Shown: in pieces, positions 42,866 to 50,355 of the stretch
Layout of the letters: each line of letters begins with the position of its first letter
Position numbering within the stretch: position 1 is the first letter of the stretch
Assembly: GCF_902150045.1 (NCBI RefSeq)
Contig: NZ_CABFVU010000001.1
Coordinates: forward strand, 2,046,001 to 2,110,000
From: Chitinophaga polysaccharea
GTDB taxonomy: Bacteria > Bacteroidota > Bacteroidia > Chitinophagales > Chitinophagaceae
Direction: 5' to 3'
Length of the DNA stretch: 64,000 bases
Notes under the pieces: model-generated
Told to the model about the DNA's origin: nothing
The model's input: the letters and a program-made list of their open reading frames with translations, nothing else
The model's database searches: none
Program-made: the position numbers and the translations under genes

Positions 42866-43474
42866 ATGGGGAAAGTTTCCACATTCAGCCCTGCACAGCA
42901 GGCAGAAGACACACCTAGTAAAATAGTGGCCTCCCTGGAGCGATTATCAGAAGCCTTCCGCGTATTATTATGGCAGGAAGCAACACAGTATGGACTAAGT
43001 CCCATCCAAATTCAGGTACTTACCTTTTTACTGCACTACCCGGAGGAAAAACGTACTGTAACCACACTGGCATCGTACTTCAACATGACCAAAGCCACCA
43101 TCAGCGATGCAGTGAAATCACTGGAACAGAAGAATTACCTGACTCGTAAGGCCAGCCCTACAGATACGCGCAGCCACACCTTACATCTTGTAAAAGAAGG
43201 CAGGGCAGTTGCCAAAAAAGTAGAGCAATTTGCGGATCCATTACAAAAAACGGTAGCGCAAATGCCTTTAAAGGAACAAGCAGGGTTACTGGAACAATTG
43301 ATGCAGGTAATATACCAGCTCAATCAGGAGGAAATTATTTCCACTCAGCCCATGTGCTTTAACTGTGAGCATCTCAATGAAAAGAAAGGGTATCACTGCA
43401 GTAAGTTGAAGATCTCTTTAAACAATGGCGGTTTAAGGATGGAGTGTCCTGTTTTTAAGCTCCGGGAAGAGTAG
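42866..43474 (+). CDS. MarR-family regulator with a four-cysteine C-terminal tail
   Basis: A 202-residue transcription factor. Residues 20-155 form a MarR winged-helix dimer domain (SPIQIQVLTFLLHYPEEKRTVTTLASYFNMTKATISDAVKSLEQKNYLTRK). A 45-residue extension carries Cys164, Cys167, Cys178 and Cys194 (C-x2-C-x10-C-x15-C), ideal for a zinc or iron-sulfur site. Ordinary MarR proteins lack this. A redox- or metal-sensing role is inferred, perhaps for the two genes before it. The GNAT gene is convergent, 8 nt away. Confidence 0.9.
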   Translation: MGKVSTFSPAQQAEDTPSKIVASLERLSEAFRVLLWQEATQYGLSPIQIQVLTFLLHYPEEKRTVTTLASYFNMTKATISDAVKSLEQKNYLTRKASPTDTRSHTLHLVKEGRAVAKKVEQFADPLQKTVAQMPLKEQAGLLEQLMQVIYQLNQEEIISTQPMCFNCEHLNEKKGYHCSKLKISLNNGGLRMECPVFKLREE

Positions 43475-43481
43475 CCATTAT

Positions 43482-43955
43482 TTACTGGATACGGGGTAAC
43501 TGACAGGTCATTTCATTATCACCGGCTACAAACCCGAATTGTTCGTATAATAAACGGCCTTCTTTACTGGTATGTAAGCTTACTTTACCGGTATTCCGTT
43601 CTTTTGCTTCATCGAGGATCTTCTGCAGTAACGTTTTTGCAATACCTCTGCGGCGAAAAGCAGGAAGTGTAAACACGTTCAGGATATAGGCTACTTTGCC
43701 TTCGAGGTTGTGGTACAATGGTGGCTGGTTGTAAAAAACAATGCCTGCACTGGCCACGATCTCGCCTTCCACATCGGCAAACCAGTTTACAAAGTTATTT
43801 TTGGTAAGATGTTCTGTTAAGTAGGCCCTGAGCTGATCCTTCAACACGGCATCCTTGGAGTTATCAGAATTAGGGTAAATTTCTTTCAGAAACTGCAGCC
43901 GCAAATGTATTAACTGCGGGATATCCGTTATATCCGCTTTTCTGTAGGTAATCAT
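43482..43955 (-). CDS. GNAT-family N-acetyltransferase
   Basis: A 157-residue acetyl-CoA-dependent acyltransferase. The N-terminal IRKADITDIPQLIHLR strand-helix unit, the AYILNVFTLPAFRRRGIAKTLLQKILDEA acetyl-CoA loop (R/Q-x-x-G-x-G/A form) and the terminal YEQFGFVAGDNEM are all present. The substrate is unknown. It lies on the same strand as the respiratory locus, after its last gene, with a 27-nt gap, so it may be transcribed by readthrough. Confidence 0.92.
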   Translation of the reverse strand: MITYRKADITDIPQLIHLRLQFLKEIYPNSDNSKDAVLKDQLRAYLTEHLTKNNFVNWFADVEGEIVASAGIVFYNQPPLYHNLEGKVAYILNVFTLPAFRRRGIAKTLLQKILDEAKERNTGKVSLHTSKEGRLLYEQFGFVAGDNEMTCQLPRIQ

Positions 43956-43981
43956 AGCTTTTTTGGGTTATGCGAAATTTG

Positions 43982-44197
43982 TCAGGCTTCTTTATTGCTT
44001 CTCCACCATCTGAATGCCAGGAAGCCGATGATAGCCAGGGGCGTTAAAGCCAGCATCAGAATACCATTATTCAGGCCTTTTGCGGGGCCTTCACCCAGCT
44101 GTTGAGCCGTTTTAGTACACAGGGAACATTGCGCCATTACTGATCCGCTCATCAAAACCAAAAACACTGTCAGTAAAAACAAACCTGCCTTCTTCAT
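43982..44197 (-). CDS. Small CxxC membrane protein of the oxidase locus
   Basis: A 71-residue protein with a signal peptide or first helix (about 1-22, ending SVMAQ), a C24-S-L-C27 motif, a short Gly/Ala/Leu segment and a second helix (about 45-63) ending in basic residues. The cysteine pair would face the periplasm, which fits a small thiol or copper/heme assembly protein. That is inference from position at the end of the cox/SCO/DUF420 cluster. I start at ATG 44197; an upstream ATG (44221) adds eight polar residues. Confidence 0.82.
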   Translation of the reverse strand: MKKAGLFLLTVFLVLMSGSVMAQCSLCTKTAQQLGEGPAKGLNNGILMLALTPLAIIGFLAFRWWRSNKEA

Positions 44198-44260
44198 AGT
44201 ATTTGTTATTTGATCCATCAAAATTAGGCTATCTGTCTTAAAAAATCTTCCTTAATTCTA

Positions 44261-44839
44261 TCAATGGTAATAAGGGGAGATCATAATATATACAATCACG
44301 CCGGTAACAGCTACATAAAACCAGATGGGCCAGGTGATCCGGGCAATTTTCCTGTGACGCGGAATATCATTCTGAAAACCGCGCAGCAGGGTGAACAGCA
44401 CCAGCGGTACTATGATAGCAGCCAGTACAATATGTGTAAGCAACAGGAAATAGTAAATGTAACGGATGCTTCCCAGCATTGCCTTTTCTGCCGCATCAAG
44501 CGCACCATTATGATCCATGTCGCCGAAACGGGTTTCGGGGGCCAGTGAATGATAGGTAACATAGGAAAGCAGGAATATAGCCGACAAGCCCACCGCAATC
44601 AAGTTGGTGGTTTTATGTGCCTTCACATGCCCGTTCTTTATAAAATACAGGCTGGCCAGCAATAAAACCGCGGTACTGGTATTCAGAATAGCATGGAACA
44701 ATGGCAGTATCCTGATGTCAAAACCAGGGTGCATTTCCGGTTTGGGTAAAACAAACAATAACGCAACCAGTACAGGTATGGCTATTGACACGATGGTAAT
44801 AGGCGTATTGAGATTTCTGTTCTTAAGTTCCATATCCAC
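44261..44839 (-). CDS. DUF420 membrane protein with an EF-hand-like insertion
   Basis: A 192-residue protein with five or so membrane helices matching DUF420 (YozB type), a family regularly found next to cytochrome oxidase and CtaG/SCO genes and probably involved in oxidase assembly. Conserved histidines are His49, His97 and His136. Between helices it has an insertion, DMDHNGALDAAE (residues 107-118). This fits the 12-residue EF-hand calcium loop (Asp 1, Asp 3, Asn 5, Gly 6, Leu 8, Glu 12) exactly. Such a loop is not part of typical DUF420 proteins. Confidence 0.9.
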   Translation of the reverse strand: MDMELKNRNLNTPITIVSIAIPVLVALLFVLPKPEMHPGFDIRILPLFHAILNTSTAVLLLASLYFIKNGHVKAHKTTNLIAVGLSAIFLLSYVTYHSLAPETRFGDMDHNGALDAAEKAMLGSIRYIYYFLLLTHIVLAAIIVPLVLFTLLRGFQNDIPRHRKIARITWPIWFYVAVTGVIVYIMISPYYH

Positions 44840-44847
44840 TAAAATGT

Positions 44848-44894
44848 GAAAGGTGAATAAAGAAAGGTGAACAACCTTTCCTTATTCACCTTTC
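44848..44894 (-). repeat. 47-nt hairpin with internal repeats between the SCO and DUF420 genes
   Basis: Arms 44848-44868 and 44874-44894 pair over 20 bp with one mismatch and a 5-nt loop. Each arm contains GAAAGGTGAA or its start twice. It lies between the SCO stop and the DUF420 start, so it may terminate, attenuate or stabilise the transcript. Confidence 0.7.
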
Positions 44895-44910
44895 CTTTAC
44901 AATTATTTTA

Positions 44911-45603
44911 TTACTTCTCTCCGGAGAACAGTTTTTTAAGGAAGGCTGCAAAACCCGGCCGGTGTCTGTCTTTTGCCAGATGCAATATGGCGATATCGCC
45001 GGCGCATCTTTTTACATCGTTGGAATCAAGACCATTATAATATCCCCGGATGTTCCTGTTTTTATCGATCAATACCAGCTTCTCGGTATGTATAAAATCG
45101 TCCGGACCGCCATCTCCCTGTGTTACAGAAACAAAGAAGTCGTTTCTGGCGAGGTCATAGATCTCTTTTTTACTACCGGTTAGCAACCACCAGTTGTCGG
45201 GATTTATCTGGTGATCGTATGCGTACTTACGCAGTTTATCTACCGTATCCCTTTCCGGGTCTACTGAAAAGGAGAGGATCTGCAGTAAAGAATCGTTCTT
45301 TACATAAGCACTCTGTACCTTTTTCAGGTTCTTTGTTAGTGTAGGACAGATACTCGGGCAGGAAGTAAAAAAGAAATCAACCAATAACACTTTTCCTTCC
45401 ATGTTCTTTAAACTCACCTGTTCTCCCAGTTGGTTGGTAAGTTTAAAGTCCCTGATCTTATGAAAAACGGTATCGTAGGAAACTTTACCATTTTCAGAGA
45501 TCGTATCTATTCCCTCGGGGATGAAGTATCCGGGTACCGGCACCACATTTTTTCCGTAGTGATCTACAATGAGATAACCCAAAAGCGGCACCAGTATTGC
45601 CAA
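44911..45603 (-). CDS. SCO1/SenC copper chaperone
   Basis: A 230-residue membrane-anchored thioredoxin-fold protein that delivers copper to the CuA centre of cytochrome oxidase. The copper ligands are Cys82 and Cys86 (TSCPSICPTLTK) and His172 (FIHTEKLVLID). An N-terminal helix (1-14) anchors it facing the periplasm. The usable start is TTG 45603, preceded by an AGGAG at a good distance. The frame stays open to a stop 45 nt upstream without ATG and would add Ser-Arg-Arg-Ala-Leu-Leu-Gly-Val, so an ATT start cannot be ruled out. Confidence 0.92.
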   Translation of the reverse strand: MAILVPLLGYLIVDHYGKNVVPVPGYFIPEGIDTISENGKVSYDTVFHKIRDFKLTNQLGEQVSLKNMEGKVLLVDFFFTSCPSICPTLTKNLKKVQSAYVKNDSLLQILSFSVDPERDTVDKLRKYAYDHQINPDNWWLLTGSKKEIYDLARNDFFVSVTQGDGGPDDFIHTEKLVLIDKNRNIRGYYNGLDSNDVKRCAGDIAILHLAKDRHRPGFAAFLKKLFSGEK

Positions 45604-45656
45604 TGAAACTCCTAATAAAGCCCTGCGAGAAATGATCCTGATAGTTTATTGATGAA

Positions 45657-46055
45657 TTAATGATGTTTCTCAGCAGGTGCTACTTTCACCGCTTCCACAG
45701 GTGTACCGGGTTTCAGATCGGTACGCATATTTTTCCAGGAATCACCTTCGTAGAGGAAGGCGATAATAAACCATACAAACAGCAGTAATGGAATCAGGAT
45801 GGTCATAATGAGATTTTTGATCTCATGGCCCAGGTGCATGAATTCTGCAACGATGTAGAATGCTTTCACCAGGGTAAGACCGATAAAGATCGCGTTCAGC
45901 ATTACTCTTGGCAGAAACCCGAATTCCAGGTGTAAGAAAGCCAGACCTACTTCAAACACTGTGATACACAACAGTATCCAGAACGTTTTCCAGATTGTTT
46001 TGGTAGATGAGTCAGCATGTGCGGCTTCATGCCCTGCATTATGTGTATGCTCCAT
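45657..46055 (-). CDS. Cytochrome c oxidase subunit IV-like protein
   Basis: A 132-residue protein with three membrane helices (about 21-40, 46-70, 80-100) of the prokaryotic subunit IV type (caa3_CtaG/COX4 pro). It stabilises the oxidase but holds no cofactor. A His-rich soluble start (HTHNAGHEAAHAD) and a Pro/Lys/Glu tail flank the helices. It lies 66 nt after the second subunit III gene and 53 nt before the SCO gene, all on one strand. Confidence 0.9.
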   Translation of the reverse strand: MEHTHNAGHEAAHADSSTKTIWKTFWILLCITVFEVGLAFLHLEFGFLPRVMLNAIFIGLTLVKAFYIVAEFMHLGHEIKNLIMTILIPLLLFVWFIIAFLYEGDSWKNMRTDLKPGTPVEAVKVAPAEKHH

Positions 46056-46121
46056 TATTATTTCAATTAAATAAATTCTAAAATCAGTTCCTAACCTTGT
46101 TGTTCTCTTCCTGTTTTATGA

Positions 46122-46796
46122 TCAAAGCAGGTAGAAGCAGGTGAATACGAATACCCAAACCAGATCTACAAAGTGCCAGTACAAACCTACTTTTTCCACC
46201 ATTTCATAATGTCCTCTCTGATCGTAGGTACCTTTCAGTACATTAGCGAGGATCACGATGTTCAATACAACGCCGGAAGTTACGTGTAATCCGTGGAAGC
46301 CGGTGATGGTAAAGAAGAAGTTGGTAAAGTTGGTAGAAGCCAGTGTACCATCCACATTATGGAAAGGATTGCGGCCCCACCATGCACCTTCATGATACAG
46401 GTGTGTCCATTCCCATGCCTGACAGCTCAGGAACGCGGCTCCTCCAATGATGGTCCAGATCATCCACTTGGCAACGGCTTTTTTATCTCTCATGTGACCG
46501 GCATGTACCGCCAATACCATGGTTACAGAACTCATAATGAGGATGAAGGTCATCAAGCTCACAAACATCAACGGCAACTCGGCATGGCCCATGCCGGGAA
46601 ATGATTTGAACACTTCATTCGGATCAGGCCAGGATGGGCTGGAAAACCGGATGGTACCATATGAGATCAACAATGCGCCGAATGTGAACGCATCTGACAT
46701 CAGGAAGTACCACATCATCAACTTACCATAGCTCACATTAAAGGGAGAATATCCTCCGGCCCACCATTTTTTCTTCGCTGTAACTGCTGTATCCAT
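46122..46796 (-). CDS. Cytochrome c oxidase subunit III, second copy
   Basis: A 224-residue membrane protein with seven or so helices of the heme-copper oxidase subunit III fold. Signature parts are FFTITGFHGLHVTSGVVLNIVILANVL and GLYWHFVDLVWVFVFTCFYLL. It is the larger of two tandem copies; Bacteroidota oxidases of this type normally carry both and they may form a heterodimer. It lies 27 nt after the first copy and has no cofactor of its own. Confidence 0.93.
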   Translation of the reverse strand: MDTAVTAKKKWWAGGYSPFNVSYGKLMMWYFLMSDAFTFGALLISYGTIRFSSPSWPDPNEVFKSFPGMGHAELPLMFVSLMTFILIMSSVTMVLAVHAGHMRDKKAVAKWMIWTIIGGAAFLSCQAWEWTHLYHEGAWWGRNPFHNVDGTLASTNFTNFFFTITGFHGLHVTSGVVLNIVILANVLKGTYDQRGHYEMVEKVGLYWHFVDLVWVFVFTCFYLL

Positions 46797-46823
46797 TGTT
46801 TGTTTTATAAAATTTTACAAAGT

Positions 46824-47390
46824 TTATCTGGCGATACTTAAAAAAACTAACAGGTAAATCCACAGTATGTCCACGAAATGCCAGTAGGTTGCGGCTACTT
46901 CAATGGGAACTGCGCTATAGGTCCGTACACGGGTTCTGTAAGCCCTGCCAAACATAATGAGCAATGCAATCACACCACCCAATACGTGCAGCATATGCAC
47001 CCCTACAATAACATAAATAAAAGAAGCGGAAACAGGCCCGTTGAGGGGCAGTCCCACTGATTTCAATTGTGAAAATCCTATCCACTGGCAGGCTGCAAAC
47101 ACCACCCCTAAAAATGCTGTAAGGGTGATCAGTTGTTTATAACGCTGCATATTCCTTTCTCTAAACTGCTTTAAAGCCAGGTGTATCGTTAAGCTGCTTG
47201 TCAGAATTACGGCAGTGGATACCCAGAAAATATGCGGCAGTTCAAATGCCAGCCAGTTTGCCTGGGATCTTTTAACAATGTAAGCACTGGTAAACCCGAT
47301 AAACATCATAGTAATACTACCCATGGCGATCCATAGGGAATATTTATGCGGATGTATTTTCTTACGTTGTTCTAGTGTCATAGTATCCAT
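46824..47390 (-). CDS. Cytochrome c oxidase subunit III, first copy
   Basis: A 188-residue five-helix subunit III. The C-terminal signature is VGVHMLHVLGGVIALLIMFG and AATYWHFVDILWIYLLVFL. I place the start at ATG 47390 (MDTMTLEQ), 16 nt after the ctaB stop; a GAGGAG sits close upstream, so the ATG at 47381 (MTLEQ) is also possible. The longer frame from 47441 would overlap ctaB by 35 nt and is unlikely. Confidence 0.9.
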   Translation of the reverse strand: MDTMTLEQRKKIHPHKYSLWIAMGSITMMFIGFTSAYIVKRSQANWLAFELPHIFWVSTAVILTSSLTIHLALKQFRERNMQRYKQLITLTAFLGVVFAACQWIGFSQLKSVGLPLNGPVSASFIYVIVGVHMLHVLGGVIALLIMFGRAYRTRVRTYSAVPIEVAATYWHFVDILWIYLLVFLSIAR

Positions 47391-47406
47391 CACTCCTCTT
47401 TTCAAT

Positions 47407-48321
47407 TTAAGCTTTGTCCAGCAATTGTACCAGCTGAACAATGGTCAGATAAATATAAGATCCGAACATGAGCTTTCTCGCTGCAGGAACATCATTTTTC
47501 CGGTACAGGTTAACAGCCCTGTAAAGGAAGAAAATACCCGCCAGAATGGCCACTATCGCAGAAATGCTTCCAGTGATCTTCAGGAGGTAAGGCGCTACTC
47601 CGGCAGGAATCAGCAACAACGTGTACATGGCAGCCTGAATAGCTGTGTACTTATTGGGCTCTCCACTGCCTGGCAGCATTTTAAAGCCAGCCCTGGCATA
47701 ATCTTTATAGGCGATCCAGGCGATGGCCCAGAAATGCGGGAATTGCCAGAGAAACTGTATAGCAAATAAAGACCAGCCACCTTCGCTGAGATTGTTAGCA
47801 CCGGCTGCCCACCCGATCAACGGAGGCATGGCGCCTGGAATTGCACCTACCAGTACGGCAAGGGAATTCCATTTTTTCCAGGGTGTATATACAAAACCGT
47901 ATAACACCAAAGACAACCCGCTCAAAGCAGCGCTCAACCAGTTAAAGCAATACCCCATTACCAGGAGCCCTGCTATACCTGTGATCACCGCCAGTACAAT
48001 CGCCTCGTTGTCGTGCATACGCCCTGAAGGCAATGGACGGACAGCGGTGCGTGCCATCAGTTTATCCGTATTTTTCTCCCAAATCTGGTTAATGGTATTG
48101 GCTGATCCGGAAACCAGCAAACCACCGGCAAATAATAAAAGAACTTTTACTAAGTTAAACTCCACACCTGGCACCAGCAGGTAACCCACTACCGACGAAA
48201 ATACCACCATAAAGGTGAGATTAAACTTCATCAGCTGAGAGTAATCTTTCGCCTTACTGGCTACCGCATACGATGACGACAATTTTATGGAGTTTTCTTG
48301 CAACATTTTTTTTCTAGCCAC
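47407..48321 (-). CDS. ctaB: Protoheme IX farnesyltransferase (heme O synthase)
   Basis: Integral membrane prenyltransferase that farnesylates heme B to heme O, the first step to the heme A of the aa3 oxidase. The 304 residues have about eight helices and the active-site motif N-x3-E-x3-D in NTINQIWEKNTDKLMARTAVRPLPSGRM, with the following DN of GRMHDNEA. It has its own -7 box upstream, so ctaB and the genes after it can be transcribed apart from the act-coxBA block. No ctaA (heme A synthase) is in the window. Confidence 0.95.
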   Translation of the reverse strand: MARKKMLQENSIKLSSSYAVASKAKDYSQLMKFNLTFMVVFSSVVGYLLVPGVEFNLVKVLLLFAGGLLVSGSANTINQIWEKNTDKLMARTAVRPLPSGRMHDNEAIVLAVITGIAGLLVMGYCFNWLSAALSGLSLVLYGFVYTPWKKWNSLAVLVGAIPGAMPPLIGWAAGANNLSEGGWSLFAIQFLWQFPHFWAIAWIAYKDYARAGFKMLPGSGEPNKYTAIQAAMYTLLLIPAGVAPYLLKITGSISAIVAILAGIFFLYRAVNLYRKNDVPAARKLMFGSYIYLTIVQLVQLLDKA

Positions 48322-48342
48322 ATCCCGGGTTTAAGTCCGGAA

Positions 48343-48350
48343 CAAATTTA
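48343..48350 (-). promoter_or_regulatory. -7 box TAAATTTG upstream of ctaB
   Basis: Exact TAnnTTTG on the minus strand, 22 nt before the ctaB start, within the 110-nt coxA-ctaB gap and after a hairpin. Confidence 0.55.
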
Positions 48351-48373
48351 CAAACATCACAGTGAACAAAATC

Positions 48374-48415
48374 CCGGCAGCAAGTTTTTTCGCCTGAAAG
48401 GCATCTTCCTGCCGG
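48374..48415 (-). terminator. Branched hairpin between coxA and ctaB
   Basis: Outer arms CCGGCAG/CTGCCGG (48374-48380 with 48409-48415) enclose a short GCCT-type inner stem and are followed by GATTTTGTT on the minus strand. It is a weak terminator or an RNA processing site. Confidence 0.5.
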
Positions 48416-48431
48416 AACTCCGGATTATATT

Positions 48432-50243
48432 TTAGTGCGCTGATTCATTAGGTCCAATAGGCTCTGTTTGCGGAATGAAATCCCTTCCATCCTTGCTATA
48501 ATCATAAGCCCAGCGGTATACTTCAGGGATTTCACCAGGCCAGTTACCATGACCGGCGTGGATCGGCGTGGTCCATTCCAGGGTAGTTGCTTTCCATGGG
48601 TTCTGTGTAGTCAGCTTTCTACCTTTGAAAATGCTGTAGAAGAAGTTGAATACAAACAGGAGCTGTACTGCAAACACCAGGATTACCACAATGGTAATGA
48701 ACTCGTTCAGTCCGCCAAACTGTTTGAAGGAAGCCCAGCCGGATACATCATAGTACCTTCTTGGCATACCCGCCATACCTTCGTAGTGCATAGGCCAGAA
48801 GATCAGGTAAGCGCCTACCAGGGTTACCCAGAAGTGGATATAGCCAATTGTGTTATTCATAAAACGGCCATACATTTTAGGGAACCAGTGGTAGATACCG
48901 GCAAACATACCGAAGAATGCAGATACACCCATTACAATATGGAAGTGGGCAATCACAAACATGGTATCATGCAGGTGAATATCGATAGAAGAGTTACCTA
49001 ACCAGATACCTGTTAAACCACCGGAGATGAATGTGCTCACGAAGCCGATAGAGAACAGGGAAGCTGGTGTAAAGTTGATATTACCCTTCCAGATGGTAGT
49101 GATCCAGTTAAATACCTTGATCGCAGATGGTACCGCAATCAATAAGGTTAAGAGTACGAAGAATGCTCCCAGGAACGGGTTCAGACCTGTTACGAACATA
49201 TGGTGCGCCCAAACCAGGAAGGCCAGGATACAGATAGCGAACAGGGAACCGATCATAGCCAGGTAACCGAAAATAGGCTTGCGGGAACTTACCGCCAGTA
49301 CTTCAGATACCATACCCATGGCAGGGAGGATGATGATATATACCTCTGGGTGACCTAAGAACCAGAATAAATGTTGATAGAGGATTGCGCTACCACCTTC
49401 GTTGGCCAGTGCTTTACCGGCGATAAAGATATCGGACAGATAGAAGCTGGTGCCGGCGTGACGATCCATGAGCAGCAGGATGAAACCTGACAGCAGTACA
49501 GGGAAAGACAATACACCTAACACAGCGGTGAAGAAGAATGACCAAATAGTTAAAGGCATTTTGGTCATCGCCATACCTTTGGTACGCATATTCAGCAGCG
49601 TGGAAATATAGTTCAAACCACCCAGCAGCTGAGAAACAACAAACAGCGCCATACTGGTCAACCAAAGATCCACACCTATTTTAGAACCGATAGAAGCGTC
49701 TCCCAATGCACTCAGCGGCGGATACATTGTCCAACCTCCGGAAGCAGGGCCTGTTTGAACAAACAGGGAAGCCATCATTACCAGACTGGCCAGGAAGAAG
49801 AACCAGTAGCTCAGGCAGTTCATGAAAGGAGAGGCCATGTCGCGGGCACCTACCTGCAAAGGAATCAGCAGGTTAGAAAAGGTACCGCTCAAACCGGCCG
49901 TTAATACAAAGAATACCAGGATAGTACCGTGCATTGTTACCAATGCATAGTATGCTTCCGCTGTAATGCGGCCACCTTTAGCCCAATGGCCCAGGATACT
50001 TTCCAGCCATGGGAAAGTGGCATCGGGAAAACCAAGTTGCAAACGGAACAGTACAGAGAAGAAAGCACCAATGATAGCCCAAACGATACCAGTGATCAGG
50101 AATTGTTTGGCGATCATTTTGTGGTCCATGCTGAACACATATTTCGAAATGAAACTGTCTTCATGGTGGTGCTCATGATCATGATGATCATGCGCTCCGT
50201 GCATTACCTCCTGTTGACTGTGCAATGTTGCTTCGTTACTCAT
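48432..50243 (-). CDS. coxA: Cytochrome c oxidase subunit I (A1-type aa3)
   Basis: Catalytic heme-copper subunit that reduces oxygen to water and pumps protons. The 603 residues have 12 or more helices and all ligands: heme a histidines in TMHGTILVFF and HFHIVMG, heme a3 histidine in HDTMFVIAHFH, CuB histidines in GHPEVY (with the cross-linked Tyr) and WAHHMFVTG. The GHPE glutamate marks it as class A1. The cytoplasmic N-terminus carries a run with eight histidines in 13 residues (15-27), which is unusual. It lies 112 nt after coxB. Confidence 0.97.
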   Translation of the reverse strand: MSNEATLHSQQEVMHGAHDHHDHEHHHEDSFISKYVFSMDHKMIAKQFLITGIVWAIIGAFFSVLFRLQLGFPDATFPWLESILGHWAKGGRITAEAYYALVTMHGTILVFFVLTAGLSGTFSNLLIPLQVGARDMASPFMNCLSYWFFFLASLVMMASLFVQTGPASGGWTMYPPLSALGDASIGSKIGVDLWLTSMALFVVSQLLGGLNYISTLLNMRTKGMAMTKMPLTIWSFFFTAVLGVLSFPVLLSGFILLLMDRHAGTSFYLSDIFIAGKALANEGGSAILYQHLFWFLGHPEVYIIILPAMGMVSEVLAVSSRKPIFGYLAMIGSLFAICILAFLVWAHHMFVTGLNPFLGAFFVLLTLLIAVPSAIKVFNWITTIWKGNINFTPASLFSIGFVSTFISGGLTGIWLGNSSIDIHLHDTMFVIAHFHIVMGVSAFFGMFAGIYHWFPKMYGRFMNNTIGYIHFWVTLVGAYLIFWPMHYEGMAGMPRRYYDVSGWASFKQFGGLNEFITIVVILVFAVQLLFVFNFFYSIFKGRKLTTQNPWKATTLEWTTPIHAGHGNWPGEIPEVYRWAYDYSKDGRDFIPQTEPIGPNESAH

Positions 50244-50355
50244 AATCGGTTCGGTTTATTATAAACTAACGCCCGGGAAGTATCGTCGTTTGTCAGTTTG
50301 TTCTTATTGTTTTTAATTGTACTCCGTCAAAAATTCTTCTACACAAAATTACAGC

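Noticed and set aside
47391..47441. Longer start for subunit III first copy
   Set aside because: It would overlap the end of ctaB by 35 nt and adds residues unlike the family; ATG 47390 or 47381 fits better.
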